A stretch of DNA of 64,000 nt from Shinisaurus crocodilurus (GCA_021292165.1 CM037879.1:17879525-17943524), one strand, 5' to 3'; positions 1 to 10,697 are shown, counted from the first letter of the stretch. A program made the numbers and translations. Notes: generated by a model not told the origin, from the letters alone.

Positions 1-377
1 GCACAAAGGGATCTCTACTGGTGTACTGAACATAGTTTTTGTTTGTTCATGTGAAAGCAGCCCAAGCATAATAGTTGAAATCTCAATATCCTGTGATGAC
101 ATTTCCCTGCATGTGTTTAAATTTTGAGTTCCAAGTGCCTTAGGGACCTTAAAGTCAGCAACTTTTCATACCCAAGGGAGTGACCTGAACCCACCTACAA
201 GTCACCAAACTGACTACCCAAACCCGCTTTCTCTCCTGTGACAGCTCCCCCGCCCCACACACCTGAGATTTAAGAAAATACTCTAGGAAATTACTGAGTG
301 GAACAGAAGTGCAAGGCTCCAAGCCATAGTGCTACTCCTTTAGATTTCTTTCTACTCCCCACTGAGGAGTAGACATA
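1..377. other. Unassigned unique-looking sequence
   Basis: No gene, repeat or RNA signal was recognised here. The stretch is mixed in composition, and the ORFs across it are short and lack recognisable motifs. Confidence 0.4.
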
Positions 378-457
378 GTAAGACAGTGGGCCTTCTAGTT
401 CATAACCAGTAAGACCAGAAACTATCTGGTTATGAACTAGAAGGCCCACTGTCTTAC
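378..457. repeat. Perfect 32-bp inverted repeat (hairpin)
   Basis: Positions 378-409 are the exact reverse complement of 426-457, separated by a 16-base loop. Perfect pairing over 32 bp points to a young inversion-duplication or the core of a foldback MITE. No target-site duplication was identified around it. A smaller CTACTC/GAGTAG hairpin lies just upstream, near 352-373. Confidence 0.9.
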
Positions 458-1328
458 TGACACTGAACCCCCACAGTGGGTTTTGGGTAGTGATCAATGT
501 CAGCCCCAGCATAACAGAACTCTGTTTGGCTCTGACATTCTGAGCATCTTCACTGCTGCCTTGGAGTTGTCCCTCGTTCTGCAGATTCTTCTTCCAATTT
601 CTGACTTGGATTTTGCTACCAGTTCCTTCTCACAGTTGCCCACTACCTGTTGCTGGCCATCATATTTCTTCTGACCAGTTACCCCAGAGTCTTTGCCCAG
701 TCTGCCATGTATCCTTCCATATGGGTAGGATATGGATGAGCAATTGTGGTGGTGGTAAGACCCATGAACAGCTATGAACTTATAAAATTTGAGAATTGCA
801 ATATTTATTTTTTTATTTATGCAATTATTTCTGAGTTATCCCAAGGTGACTTAAAATTTAAAGCTTTAAAACAATTTCAAAACTTTAGAATATCATACAC
901 AGCAAAAAGAACAGGAGAAAATTAATCTTTTGAAAACAGTGGAGTTAATACATTTACAATCACTTGGAACATGGAACAAATATGTTTTAATAGCCTGCCC
1001 AAAATTAAACAAATAAGGGGCCAGTTGAATCTATTTAGGCAGTCAGAGCACCACTACAGCGACATCTCTGTCCCATGTCTCCACCAACCTTGCCTTTCTG
1101 GCTGGTGGGATATACGTGCTGACACTACCGTAGCAGATGCATCTCAGAATTTCATGACTGCCACTGCGTGAAGGAAGTCACACGTTAGATTCAGTAATCT
1201 GTAATTTTTCACTCTTTCTATTTCCCACAGTCAATTACTTTCACTGACCTCCTAATATTTTTGGAGATTCTTATAAGAATTGTGTGGAGTTGCTGGGACC
1301 TGTGTTGTGAGCCATGTGAAGCTGCCAC
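458..1328. other. Unassigned AT-rich sequence
   Basis: No recognisable gene or repeat. The ORFs are 60-70 codons, overlap on both strands and show no domain. Confidence 0.4.
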
Positions 1329-1410
1329 CTGCTTTCTCTTTCTCTCTCTCACTTTCTCTTTCTCTCTCTCGCACACGCAAGCACGCGCGCGCGCACACAC
1401 ACACACACAT
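1329..1410. repeat. Compound simple repeat (CT)n-(CG)n-(AC)n
   Basis: A pyrimidine tract of CTTT/CTCT units passes into alternating CG and then AC. The alternating purine-pyrimidine part is a classical Z-DNA-prone sequence. It creates spurious Arg/Ala/Cys-rich ORFs on both strands. Confidence 0.9.
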
Positions 1411-1970
1411 TTTGGTAAGTCCACTGTTCAGTTGTATAATAATTTAAAACTGAGCCAGTGAGCCACACACAACCTTTAGATCCTCTGAGACAGACTTACC
1501 GGTAGATAAAAGATTCTGGTGCTTGAGATTCATCCTACTTTTTAAAGAAGGGCATAAATTATTGGCAAATAATTGTACCAGGATCTTTCTTAAGTATTCA
1601 ACTCAGATTAATCGAAGAAAAATACTGTACATATTGTTTTGGGTTACAGAATGAATTGTCAGTAGAGGGTTTATACTATTTGATGCTTATTGGTGATATG
1701 ATTCTCATAAAACCACCTTGGCACATATACTTTCACATATGCACCACTTTGGGATTATCTTCAAATACAACTGTTTTGGGAGGAGGACTATAGATACAGT
1801 AATATGGTTCTGGGAACAATCAGTACATTTTCTATCATAGTGTAGTATGGGGATGTTTTTCTGTTTTGGGAACTTACAAAACCCCAACAGTTTTGGCTAT
1901 ACTGAAGCTTTATACTGGCTCCTTAGCCAGTATATCTCTTGCTTTTAAAATCCATATTTCCCTCACATAG
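1411..1970. other. Unassigned sequence
   Basis: Nothing recognised in this AT-rich stretch. Confidence 0.4.
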
Positions 1971-2250
1971 GCCTGGTTCAAATGTAACTATAAGCCAGGG
2001 TCCATTAGTTTTATCGTTTATGAGCAGTGTGCTTGTAAAAAGCTGCCTGATCTGGGAGTGGCCGAATAAACTACCGGTATTCACCTTCTATCTGTGGTTT
2101 GATTAGTGTTACATGTGAACCAGAACCCTAGCTTGTCTCTCCCCTGACAAGCCAGAGTCATAAGCAATCAACAAGCCATGGCAGCGAGAGTGATCAGGCA
2201 GCATTTATGAGCACTGAAACCCCTGGCTTATCAGTACATCCAAACTGGGT
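1971..2250. mobile_element. Possible palindromic MITE (weak)
   Basis: Several inverted matches nest symmetrically: 'taagccaggg' near 1990 with 'cccctggctta' near 2220, and 'gctgcctgatc' near 2042 with 'gatcaggcagc' near 2191. The outer ends resemble each other loosely in inverse. This fits an old, diverged MITE of about 280 bp. No target duplication was identified. Confidence 0.4.
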
Positions 2251-2353
2251 CATAGTTGGATAAAAGAGTAGGAAACATGTTTTTCCTTTTTAGACTATTT
2301 TCCATTGTAAATCCTTTTCCAGGCTCCTCCTCTGTGGCATCTTTCTTCCACTA

Positions 2354-3660
2354 CCGTATATACTCAAATATACGTCTAGTTTTTCAGCACATTTTTTGTG
2401 CTGAAAAATGCCCCCTCGACTTATAAGTGGGTCAGCGCTCCCCCAGGACCCCCGCTGCCACCGCCAGGCACCGCCAGGCACCCCCCTCCACCCCCAGGAC
2501 CCCTGCCGCCACCCCCAGACACCCCCACGCCACGCTGTTCCTCTCCGCTCGCTCTTTAAAATTATTTTCCTCCCCCCCCCATACCTTTGTCAGCAGCGGC
2601 TCGCTCTGCTGGCGCTTGGCGCGCTGCCATGCCGGCTCCTAGGCAGGGAAGCGGCACAGCAGTGCGAGGCGCCCGTAGAGCGAGTGGCTGGGCTGCGTCT
2701 CCCTGGCAGGGAGACATGTGGAGCCACTCCGCTGTTCCTCTCCGCTCGCTCTTTAAAATTATTTTCCTCCCCCCCCCCATTCCTTTATCAGCAGCCGCTC
2801 GCTCTGCTGGCGCCTCGCGCGCTGCCATGCTGCTTCGTTCCCGGGAGCCGGCATGGCAGCACGCGAGGCAACTGCAGAGCGAGTGGCCAGGCCGCGTCTC
2901 TCTGCCAGGGACCCACGTGGAGCTGCTCCGCCATTCCCCTACCTTTGTGTTTGTAAGCGGAGGCTCGCGGCGCTGCCGGCGCCGCCCTCGTCGCTTCCGG
3001 GCCGCGACGGGCATCACTTCCAGCTCCCGGGAACGAAGCAGCATGGCAGCGCGCGAGGCGACCGCAGAGCAAGCGGCTGCTGGTAAAGGTATGGGGGGGA
3101 GGAAAATAATTTTAAAGAGCGAGCGGAGGAATAGCGGAGTGGCTCCACATGTCTCCCTGCCAGGGAGACGCAGCCCAGCCACTCGCTCTACGGGCGCCTC
3201 GCGCTGCTGCACCGCTTCCCTGCCTAGGAGCCAGCATGGCAGCGCGCCAGGCGCCAGCAGAGCGAGCCGCCGCTGACAAAGGTATGGGGGGGGAGGAAAA
3301 TAATTTTAAAGAGCGAGCGGAGAGGAACAGCGTGGCGTGGGGGTGTCTGGGGGTGGCGGCAGGGGTCCTGGGGGTGGAGGGGGGTGCCTGGCGGTGCCTG
3401 GCGGTGGCGGCGGGGGTCCTGGGGGGGCTTTGGCAGTGGCGGGGCTTTGGCGGCAGCGGGTGCAGGTACGGGGGTGGGGCTTTGGCGGCGGCGGGTGCAG
3501 GTACGGTGGCGGGGGGTGTCTGGGGGTGGCGGCGGGAGTCTCCCCTCATACATTTCCCACCCTAGACTTATACTGGGGGCAATAAGTTTTCCCAGTTTTG
3601 GGGGGTGAAATTAGGGGCCACGACTTATATTAGGGCCGACCTGTACTTGAGTATATACGG
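2354..3660. mobile_element. DNA transposon (non-autonomous) with GC-rich palindromic core
   Basis: The ends are inverted copies of CCGTATATACTCAA. The left end begins at 2354 after TA, and the right end finishes at 3660 before GTA. Just inside the left end is a 12-bp hairpin (TTTTTCAGCACA, short loop, then its complement). The interior from about 2440 to 3424 is a very GC-rich imperfect palindrome. No transposase reading frame is visible. The many long ORFs here arise from the GC composition and the palindrome and are not genes. A TA target would suggest a Tc1/mariner-like element, but the right-hand TA is offset by one base, so the superfamily is not secure. Confidence 0.75.
2440..3424. repeat. 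Giant imperfect inverted repeat, about 400-bp arms
   Basis: Left arm 2440-2848 pairs with right arm 3024-3424 around a spacer of about 175 bp. Landmarks: 'ccccaggacccccgctgcca' at 2440 against its complement near 3404-3424, and 'tgctgcttcgttcccgggagc' near 2828 against its complement near 3024-3044. Each arm contains two tandem units of about 200 bp, marked by the 'ctctttaaaattattttcctcc' motif near 2550 and 2749. The whole is therefore four units in head-to-head order. It would form a very stable hairpin in single-stranded DNA or RNA. Confidence 0.85.
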
Positions 3661-3662
3661 GT

Positions 3663-4135
3663 ATTTATTTCTTTATTTTATTTCTATACTGCCCAATAGT
3701 CGAAGCTCTCTGGGCGGTGTACAACAATCAATTAAAAAGTACAATAGAGTACAATTAAAAAAACAATAAAAACATTATGAAAATTTAAAACCAATTAAAA
3801 AAATATCACAAAAACTAAAAACAAATTAATAAAACACGACCTCTGAAAGAATTTACCACCCCACCATGTACCATTTAGTTGTTAAAAGCCTCAACGTAGA
3901 GGGCAGTCTTAACCTGGCACCGAGAAGTTAATAGGGTTGGCGCCAGGCCAGCCTCAGAGGGGAGCTTGTTCCACAGTTGGGGGGCTACCACAGAAAAGGC
4001 CCTCCCCCTTTGTTGCCGCCCTCCGAGCCTCCCTCGGAGGTGGCAGTCAGAGGAAGGCCCCAGATGTTGAACGTAGTGTCCAGGTAGATTGTGGTTGGGA
4101 GAGGCATTCCATCAAGTATTGTGGCCCCAAATATT
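3663..4135 (-). mobile_element. L2-clade LINE, 3' end
   Basis: The piece begins with a (TTTA)-rich tail, followed by 'actgcccaatagtcgaagctc' and 'tctgggcggtgtacaac'. This is the conserved 3' terminus seen repeatedly in this window next to L2 coding remnants. Upstream sequence (higher coordinates) keeps L2-like 3' UTR motifs such as 'gagcttgttccacag'. It is non-coding and 5' truncated. Inserted right beside the palindromic element. Confidence 0.75.
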
Positions 4136-4599
4136 ATATTTCTTGTATTATGTCTTCTTGTTGTTGTTAAAATTATCATTTATCCATTTTAAAGCACCTA
4201 CAATTTACTAAGTGCTATGCATATATTAAAAATAAGACAGTCCTTCCCACAAGGAGTAATATAATTGTTCTTACCATGACCAGCTTGAGTAAAAATTTAT
4301 GCAAAAATTATCTATCTACATACACAAACACATGTAAAGATTAGAAGAGAGCAATGGTTTTTATTTTCTATCCACGCTGACTGATTCTGTTGCATGTTCA
4401 TAATTGTACAGCGTCTGGATTAGACCTTGGTTTTTCTAACCCAGTACTGTATTCCGTTTGCAACACCACACACCTGGGGATGCCTTTAGAAATGATAGTG
4501 ATTACAAGACCTGTTATTTGCCCCCAGTATTTGGTACTTGGAGATCTGTTTTGACTTAGAAAATGGTGGTTTAATGTAGCTGTCATGGCTAATAATGGT

Positions 4600-4790
4600 T
4601 GGTAGTGTCATCCTCCATATATTTGCTTAATCTTTTTTTAAAGCAAACTAAACTAATGACCATGACCACATTCTGTGGCAGGGAATCCCATAAAATAACT
4701 GTTGGGTGAAGAAGCATCTCCTTTCGCTTGTCTCGAACTTACTGTAAGTCATTTTCATTGGATGGCCCAGGATTCTAGTAGTATAAATAA
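4600..4790 (-). mobile_element. CR1-like LINE fragment
   Basis: Motifs such as 'gtcatcctccatatatttgc', 'gaagaagcatctcctttcgc' and 'ttcattggatg' match, from memory, the 3' region of reptile CR1 elements read in reverse. It is diverged and truncated on both sides. The call rests on remembered family features, not on an alignment. Confidence 0.5.
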
Positions 4791-6117
4791 GAGTTTTAAT
4801 CTTGCTCAAGCTTTTCTCATGGAGCCTGATTCTCAGGGTGTCAACTCATGGCTATGAGCAATCTGATTTTTATTATCCCTGTCCATCTTCTCTGAATAGA
4901 TGTGTTTGCAATGTGTGCAAAACCTGAATTGTTTATTGTGAAGGAGCTGGAGATTACTCAAGCCCTTTATGCAGCAACTCATCCCTTCCATGAGCCCAGA
5001 TCAAATGCCTTGGTGATTAGGCCTCTCCTTGGGGCAGCCCCGGCACAAGCTCTCTCACCACCTGAAGTGGGAGTGAATACACGCTGCCACACTGCACCTA
5101 TTCCCACCCACCGCATCATGGCCCACCCCTTCCCCTTTCATGAGTCCTGCTCCTTATCTTTGCTGCCATGTTGGTTCTATGGAGAGCTGTGCCGCTGGAA
5201 GAAGTGGCTGTAGGGCTCTTCGAGAGCCCCTCAGCTACTGCTTCTGGCTATGCAGCTCTCTGTAGAGTTGATGCCTTGGCAGCAAATGTAAGGGGAAGGT
5301 GGGCATGCAATAAGGGAAACAGAGGGCAGACAGTTGCTCCAGAGAGCCCTGCTGGCCACTCTCTCGCTGCAGCAAATGCCACAGTGGGAGAGCAGCTGGC
5401 AGACCTCTCTAGAGCACCTGCTGGAGGCAGCGGGCCCTCCAGGCAGGGACAAGGGTAGGGGAAGTATCACAATTTACTGGTCTTCCCATCTACCACCTGA
5501 TGCAGGCACCTCACCTTGCTTCATGGGAGGGCCAGGCCTGCCCTGCCCTGCCCTGCCCTGCCCTGCCCTGCATTCTTGGTCAGAAACCTCACTCACACTT
5601 CCCATCCAAATTAGAAGAAAAAATGCATTTATTATCAAAAGAACTTTTACAAATACAAAATGAGAACAGAGGATACATTAAAAAAAAACAAACCCCAAAC
5701 AAACCTAAGCCTTTAAACTATCTAACCTGCACAGACTCCAAACTTAATCCCACACAACAGTAACCAGGGAATGCCTCATGTACTCCTTGTCAGGAGGGGA
5801 GCCAGGTTCCAAAAAAATAACACAGCTACCAACAGAGCCCCAATCACAAAGGAGCACAAACTCCACATCTTTTTATTAGGGCAAGAGGAGGGAAAAGGAG
5901 TGACACACCTGTTCCTGATTAGGCTGGAGCAAGAAAGTGGCCAGATGTTAATTAAGGACTTGGCCCAGTTCCAAGAAGACACCCATTTTAAAGAGACTTG
6001 ATAGAAGAAACCAGGCATGGGGAGATAGCCCCATGCCACACTTATCTAATATTAAAAGTGTAGCCAGTGTAGTTAGTGGTATAGCAGTAGAATAACTTGG
6101 GAACATGAAGACTGCCT
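4791..6117. other. Unassigned sequence with a (TGCCC)n tract
   Basis: No gene recognised. A short pentanucleotide tract of TGCCC repeats lies near 5536-5572. The block 5590-6060 is A-rich with scattered TTTATT motifs. It could be an old retroelement end on the minus strand, but no boundary repeats were found. Confidence 0.35.
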
Positions 6118-6235
6118 CATATTTATTTATTTATTTATTTATTTCATTTTTATACCGCCCAATAGCCGAAGCTCTCTGGGCGGTTTACAACAATTAACAA
6201 TACAGTCCCTGCCCGCAGGCTTACAATCTAGAAAG
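6118..6235 (-). mobile_element. L2 3' terminus (tail only)
   Basis: A (ATTT)n tail is followed by 'accgcccaatagccgaagct' and 'ctctgggcggtttacaac', the standard L2-type 3' end in this genome, here in reverse orientation. Severely 5' truncated. Confidence 0.75.
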
Positions 6236-6320
6236 ACACGACACACAGGGGAAAAGGAATGGGGAGGGAAGAAGGGGGAATATTAATTATTACTTCTGTA
6301 ATCTCTGTGTCTCAAGAAGC

Positions 6321-6936
6321 TCCCAGCCTCCTTCTTCTTCCCCACAGGGCTGCAGATGTCAGTTAGCCCTGTGGGGGGCAGTCCAACTGGAGCAGGCCCT
6401 GATGTTCCCTCGGCCTGCTCCAGCCTCCATCGTTCCTTCTTCCTCACAGGGCTGCAGATGTCAGTTAGCCCTGTGGGGAGGAGGGCAGTCCAACTGGAGC
6501 AGGCCCTGATGTTCCCTCGGCCTGCTCCAGCCTCCGTCGTTCCTTCTTCCTCACAGGGCTGCAGATGTCAGTTAGCCCTGTGGGGGGGGGGGCAGTCCAA
6601 CTAGAGCAGGGCCTGATGTTCCCTCGGCCTGCTCCAGCCTCCATCGTTCCTTCTTCCTCACAGGGCTGCAGATGTCAGTTAGCCCTGTGGGGGGGAGGGC
6701 AGTCCAACTGGAGCAGGCCCTGATGTTCCCTCGGCCTGCTCCAGCCTCCGTCGTTCCTTCTTCCTCACAGGGCTGCAGATGTCAGTTAGCCCTGTGGGGG
6801 GGGGCAGTCCAACTAGAGCAGGCCCTGATGTTCCCTCGGACTGCTCCAGCCTCCGTCGTTCCTTCTTCCTCACAGGGCTGCAGATGTCAGTTAGCCCTGT
6901 GGGGGGGGCAGTCCAACTGGAGCAGGCCCTGATGTC
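6321..6936. repeat. Minisatellite, about 107-bp unit, nearly six copies, two hairpins per unit
   Basis: The motif 'ggctgcagatgtcagttagc' starts at 6348, 6450, 6557, 6664, 6771 and 6876, giving periods of 102, 107, 107, 107 and 105. Length changes sit mainly in a poly-G run. Every unit has hairpin 1 (CACAGGGCT, 12-13 base loop, AGCCCTGTG). Units 1 to 5 also carry hairpin 2, an arm pair CTGGAGCAGGCC/GGCCTGCTCCAG with a 13-base loop. Near-identity between units points to recent expansion or homogenisation. ORFs reading through the array simply repeat and are not taken as coding. Confidence 0.95.
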
Positions 6937-7160
6937 TATGGAAAGGGTTCATAGATCAGTGGTAGAGCACATGCTTTATATGGAGAAGGTCCCAGGTTAA
7001 TTCCTTTGGCAGCATCAATTAAAAGCATCCCAGACAGCAGGTTTGGAAAAACCTCTTCAGGGAACTTGGCAGAGTTGTGATCAGTACTGAACCAGGTAGA
7101 ACAAAGGTCTGATACTATAAGTCAGTTTCACATGTTTATATGCTGATTCACAGCCATATA

Positions 7161-7409
7161 CAGTCATGCCTTGGATTGAGAGCATAATTCGTTCTGGAAA
7201 CGTGCTTGTAATCCAAAACACTCTTATATCAAAACGAAATCCCCCCCAAAAAATTGTACAGAGATTTTTAATTTAAGCCGTACTACAGTATTTGTATTGC
7301 AAGACGTCGCTTGTATATCAAGTAAAAAATAAATAAATAAATATTTAAAAATTTGCTTGTCTTGCAAAACACTCTCAAACCAAGTTACTTGCAATCCAAG
7401 GTATTACTG
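7161..7409. mobile_element. MITE with CAGTAATACCTTGG-type termini, TA target
   Basis: The left end CAGTCATGCCTTGGATTG follows TA (7159-7160). The right end CAATCCAAGGTATTACTG precedes TA (7410-7411). It is 249 bp and non-coding. The TA duplication and termini suggest a Tc1/mariner-type (possibly pogo/Tigger-like) non-autonomous element. A same-length copy in the opposite orientation lies at 50221-50469. Confidence 0.8.
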
Positions 7410-7674
7410 TACCTTTTCCCTCTCTTGAGACTAGGGAGACCCGTGCAAGATCCTATATTTTCGGAACTGGAACAATTTCCCTTTGCGGCCATCAAAGGAA
7501 AGTTGATGAATTTGTAGGTAGAGTTTCTCACATTAAAATTGCTCAAACAGTGACAGGGTTAGATATAACTGGAACAGAAAAGAGCTAAATATATCACTAG
7601 CTATATTTATTTTCTTGGTCTCGCTCTCTTTTTTTAAATGGGAAGACTGGTTTCTTATGCATTTAGTTATTTTA

Positions 7675-7920
7675 GAGAGCCAGTGCGGTGTAGTGGTTAG
7701 AGTGTTGGACTGGGACTCGGGAGATCTGGGTTCTAGTCCCCGCTCAGCCATGAAGCTCACTGGGTGACTTTGGGCCAGTCACTGACTCTCAGCCTGACCT
7801 ACCTTGCAGGGTTGTTGTGAGGATAAATGGAGAGGAAGAGGAGGATCATGTAAGCCGCCTTGGGTTCCTTGCAGGGAAAAAGGCGGGGTATAAATATAAT
7901 AAATAAATAAATAAATAAAT
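7675..7920 (+). mobile_element. tRNA-derived SINE (Sauria type)
   Basis: A tRNA-like head carries box A (TAGTGGTTAGAG at 7691-7702) and box B (GGTTCTAGTCC at 7729-7739), an internal RNA polymerase III promoter. The body contains 'cagggttgttgtgaggataa' and 'taagccgccttgggttcctt', and the 3' end is (AAAT)n. The body and tail match what I recall of the squamate Sauria SINE. It would be mobilised by a LINE partner in trans. Confidence 0.85.
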
Positions 7921-8040
7921 TGAGTCAGGGTCCATGTTCAGTCTGGGAGGTGCAAACTGGGTAAATCCTGATCAAAAACTAACTGAAATGAATTTCTCAT
8001 ACATCCCTATTTGAGTGCTCCCTATATAAAAAAAAACAAA

Positions 8041-8232
8041 AACAGGCTGGTGGGAACTAGGAAGAGGGCCTTTTCTGTGGCAGCCCCCAATTTATGGAAC
8101 TCTCTCCCTAGTGACCTCCGCCATGCCCCTTCCTTGATTGGCTTCCGCTGGGCATTAAAAACGTGGCTTTTCAGGCGGGAATATGGGGTGGGTTAGGATT
8201 TTTAAGTTTTGTACTGTTTTTAATTGTGTTTT

Positions 8233-8263
<31 letters not shown>

Positions 8264-8371
8264 TCCCCCCCTCTTGTATTTTATTGGACTGTACATCGCT
8301 CAGAGTGGCCGGATGTCTGGCCAGATGGGCGATTCATAAATATAATAAATAAATAAATAAATAAATAAATA
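8041..8371 (+). mobile_element. L2 LINE 3' end with ORF2 C-terminus
   Basis: Starts within the last part of ORF2, continues through a 3' UTR holding a (TG)n run (8237-8263), and ends in (AAAT)n near 8371. 5' truncated, as is usual for LINE insertions. Confidence 0.85.
8056..8196 (+). pseudogene. L2 ORF2 C-terminal remnant
   Basis: The reading frame holds RKRAFSVAAPNLWNSLP, followed by a conserved APSLIGFRWALKTWLF block. This is the typical C-terminal tail of L2-clade ORF2 proteins (reverse transcriptase-endonuclease polyprotein). It is open to a stop at 8196. The rest of ORF2 is absent because of 5' truncation, so it is not functional. Confidence 0.85.
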
Positions 8372-9022
8372 AAAATTTTTTTTAAATGTTATGTATACAG
8401 AAAAATATGTATAGTTCTAGCTTAGCTTTCTCTGACATACTAGCTTGGTATATCAGTTTTATATGTGGAGGAGAATTCAAACATCTGAAACATCAGAGCT
8501 GCTGTCTGAAGAGGTAGTCTGGCAACAGCTATATAGCATATGATGATGCTGAATGATATATATCATGTGTTTCTGCTCATGAAGAGGGGAAACTGTAATA
8601 TCTCAGGCATCCTACAAAGTGGAATATTTTCCTACCTGAAGATCACTTAATTCCCTTTTCTTTACTCTTTGCTCTCTGTCTTTCAAAGGACCTGTATGTT
8701 CTGATCCAAATATGGTCTGAACTGCCTTGACCGTGAGATATAAATGAGATAAATTAATAAATAAATAAATAACGTCTGGCAATTTTATACTAGCTTTGCA
8801 CGGTGGGAATAGCCCTTATGTTGATACAGTGAAGGCTGCAAGCAAACTTACACAACTGTCAAGAGTTGGACACATTGTGCCTGCCCCGTCTGAGTGCAGC
8901 CACACTTGCTGGCACACCTAGGCACAGCCCTTGCCAAGGTGCACCCCCATAGCTCCCTGAGGGAGAAGTCTTCCCACTCCATTACCCTGAGGGGTGGTTG
9001 CCCTACAGCAGGGGAGAGGAAA

Positions 9023-9275
9023 CAGTGTGGCGTAGTGTGGCGTAGTGGTTAGAGCGTTGGACTGGGACTCAGGAGATCCGGGTTCTAGTCCCTGCTCGGC
9101 CATGAAACTCACTGGGTGACTTTGGGCCAGTCACTGACTCTCAGCCTAACCTACCTCACAGGGTTGTTGTGAGGATAAAATGGAGAGGAGGAGGAGGATT
9201 GTGTAAGCCGCCTTGGGTTCCTTGGAGGAAAAAAGGTGGGGTAGAAATATAATAAATAATAAATAAAATAAAATA
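9023..9275 (+). mobile_element. tRNA-derived SINE (Sauria type)
   Basis: Box A at 9043-9054 and box B at 9081-9091 head a full-length copy with the standard body and an (AAATA)n tail. The first bases carry an extra tandem 'tgtggcgtag' repeat, absent from the other copies here. Confidence 0.85.
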
Positions 9276-9535
9276 ACTTTGTCCCTTGGCCTACTAAATA
9301 GCCCTTAGTTTGATAAAGCAAAGCCTTTCAGAAATCCTATGCAGCTATCAAAGAGCTGGGTGCATTGTGCCCATCCTATTTGAGTGAAGCCACACCCATA
9401 GGCACCCCTAGGCACGGCCCCTGTCAGGTGCACCCTTGTAGTCCCTGACGGGTGTGGTCTGTCAACTCCATTCCTCTGAGGGAGTGCTGCCTCATAGCAG
9501 GGAAGAGAGTAAGGCATATAAATGTGCCCCTTGGC

Positions 9536-9592
9536 TTATTTATTTATTTCATTTCTGTAGCGCGCAATAGATGAAGCGCTCTGGCTGGCTTA
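9536..9592 (-). mobile_element. L2 3' terminus (tail only)
   Basis: A (TTTA)n tail then 'cgcgcaatagatgaagcgct' and 'ctggctggctta', a mutated form of the L2-type 3' end in reverse orientation. Confidence 0.55.
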
Positions 9593-10521
9593 AAAATGAA
9601 TTGTCTACAAAACTATACACTGGACAGGGAAGTATGTTCCTAGTGACTAAAAATGTTGGAGAGGTCTGTCTACTCTAATCCCCTGAGGGAAGGGATGTTC
9701 CATGGCAGCATGGAGGCGGCAGGCCTATTTATTGATTGATTTGGTTTGTACCCTGCCTTTCTCCCCAAAAATGGCACTCAAGGCTTATAATTCTGTCTCT
9801 TGGTTTGCTTATCTCCCCTGGCTTCAAACTGTATGGACTGCAAAGCTATGTGCTGGTTAGGGAAGTCTGATCCTAGTAGCTGAAGATAACCTGCAGGCTT
9901 CAACTTCATGAACACATTGGGCATATTTAAATTAATTAAAATTAATTGATCCATTTTAAAAACAAATAACCTTGAGGTGCGTACTCCTAGGGTCGCCTTA
10001 GTATGCATGCTAAGTTTCAGGTTTCTTGGTTTCATGATCTTGAAGCTATCTATGGCAGTGACGGATGGACAGGCACACACACACATCCTCTTTTATTATA
10101 GATTTTCAAAGGGAGAGCATCCATTGCTCTTTTGTCCCAGGATACTTTACTGCAACCTGTGGTCTTTTGCACTTGGCACAAACCTATTTAACTGGTTGGA
10201 AAAAAGCTCCTTGAATCTGAAGACTGTTGCACATTGCAGCCTTTTTTCTTTTTTAACATCCAATCTGAGGAAGAGTTCAGTGACACTCAGAAACTGGTTC
10301 AGTATTTTGTGACTTTCAGTTGGTCGTAATAAAGGTATTATGCTACTGTTGCTATTTGGACTTAATCATATGGTTATGTAAACATAATGTTTTCAGTTTA
10401 TCTGTACATAAAAATGTGCTAAGGTTGGGCCTCCCATGCGGCAAGTTTACACCCTACGGAAAAATAGCAGTCGCCAAGTGCTGCCAAATATGTATTTATT
10501 TCTAGTATCTCTGTGTATTTT

Positions 10522-10602
10522 ACAGCACAACCCTATAACATATGTACTCAGAAAGAAGCGTACATCGGAGTTGCCAAGAAAGTGTACATAGGATTGCCGT
10601 CT
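10522..10602. mobile_element. Short MITE, CAATCCTAT-type termini
   Basis: Begins 'cagcacaaccctata' and ends 'cataggattgccgtc', with an internal 'tactcagaaagaagc' motif. It belongs to an 80-95 bp family common in this window. It abuts the next copy in inverted orientation. Confidence 0.65.
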
Positions 10603-10604
10603 TA

Positions 10605-10697
10605 GGCTACAATCCTATATACACTTACCTGGAGTAAGTTCCACTAAATTCAGTGGGGCATACTTCTGAGTAGACATGCATATAGGCTTGCACTGTT
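10605..10697. mobile_element. Short MITE, CAATCCTAT-type termini (opposite orientation)
   Basis: Begins 'ggctacaatcctatata' and ends 'tataggcttgcactg', with 'gagtaagttcca' and 'cttctgagtagacatgc' inside. The body is partly self-complementary. Confidence 0.7.

Larger units (their letters stand above)
8781..10107 (+). mobile_element. Diverged retroelement or repeat with internal direct repeats
   Basis: The left boundary is 'tatactagctttgcacg' and the right is 'cttttattatagatt' after a (CA)n run. A block at about 8810-9027 recurs at about 9298-9512 with recognisable but strong divergence (shared 'acattgtgcc', 'cacacctaggcac', 'aactccattcctctgagg'-like pieces), so the body is partly a tandem duplication. 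The ends recall RTE-like elements from memory only. A SINE (9023-9275) and an L2 tail (9536-9592) are inserted in it. Confidence 0.4.

Noticed and set aside
2562..3276. ORFs of 216-229 codons on both strands
   Set aside because: They lie in the GC-rich palindrome, where stops are rare on all frames. Both strands give similar text because of the inverse symmetry. No domain is visible.
6356..7000. Repeated peptide ORFs, and a CRISPR-like look
   Set aside because: The array is a eukaryotic minisatellite with adjoining 107-bp units; there are no short repeats with unique spacers. Peptides are a by-product of the period.
7675..7750. tRNA gene
   Set aside because: Box A and box B are present, but the cloverleaf does not close and the same head recurs in five SINE copies with the SINE body attached.
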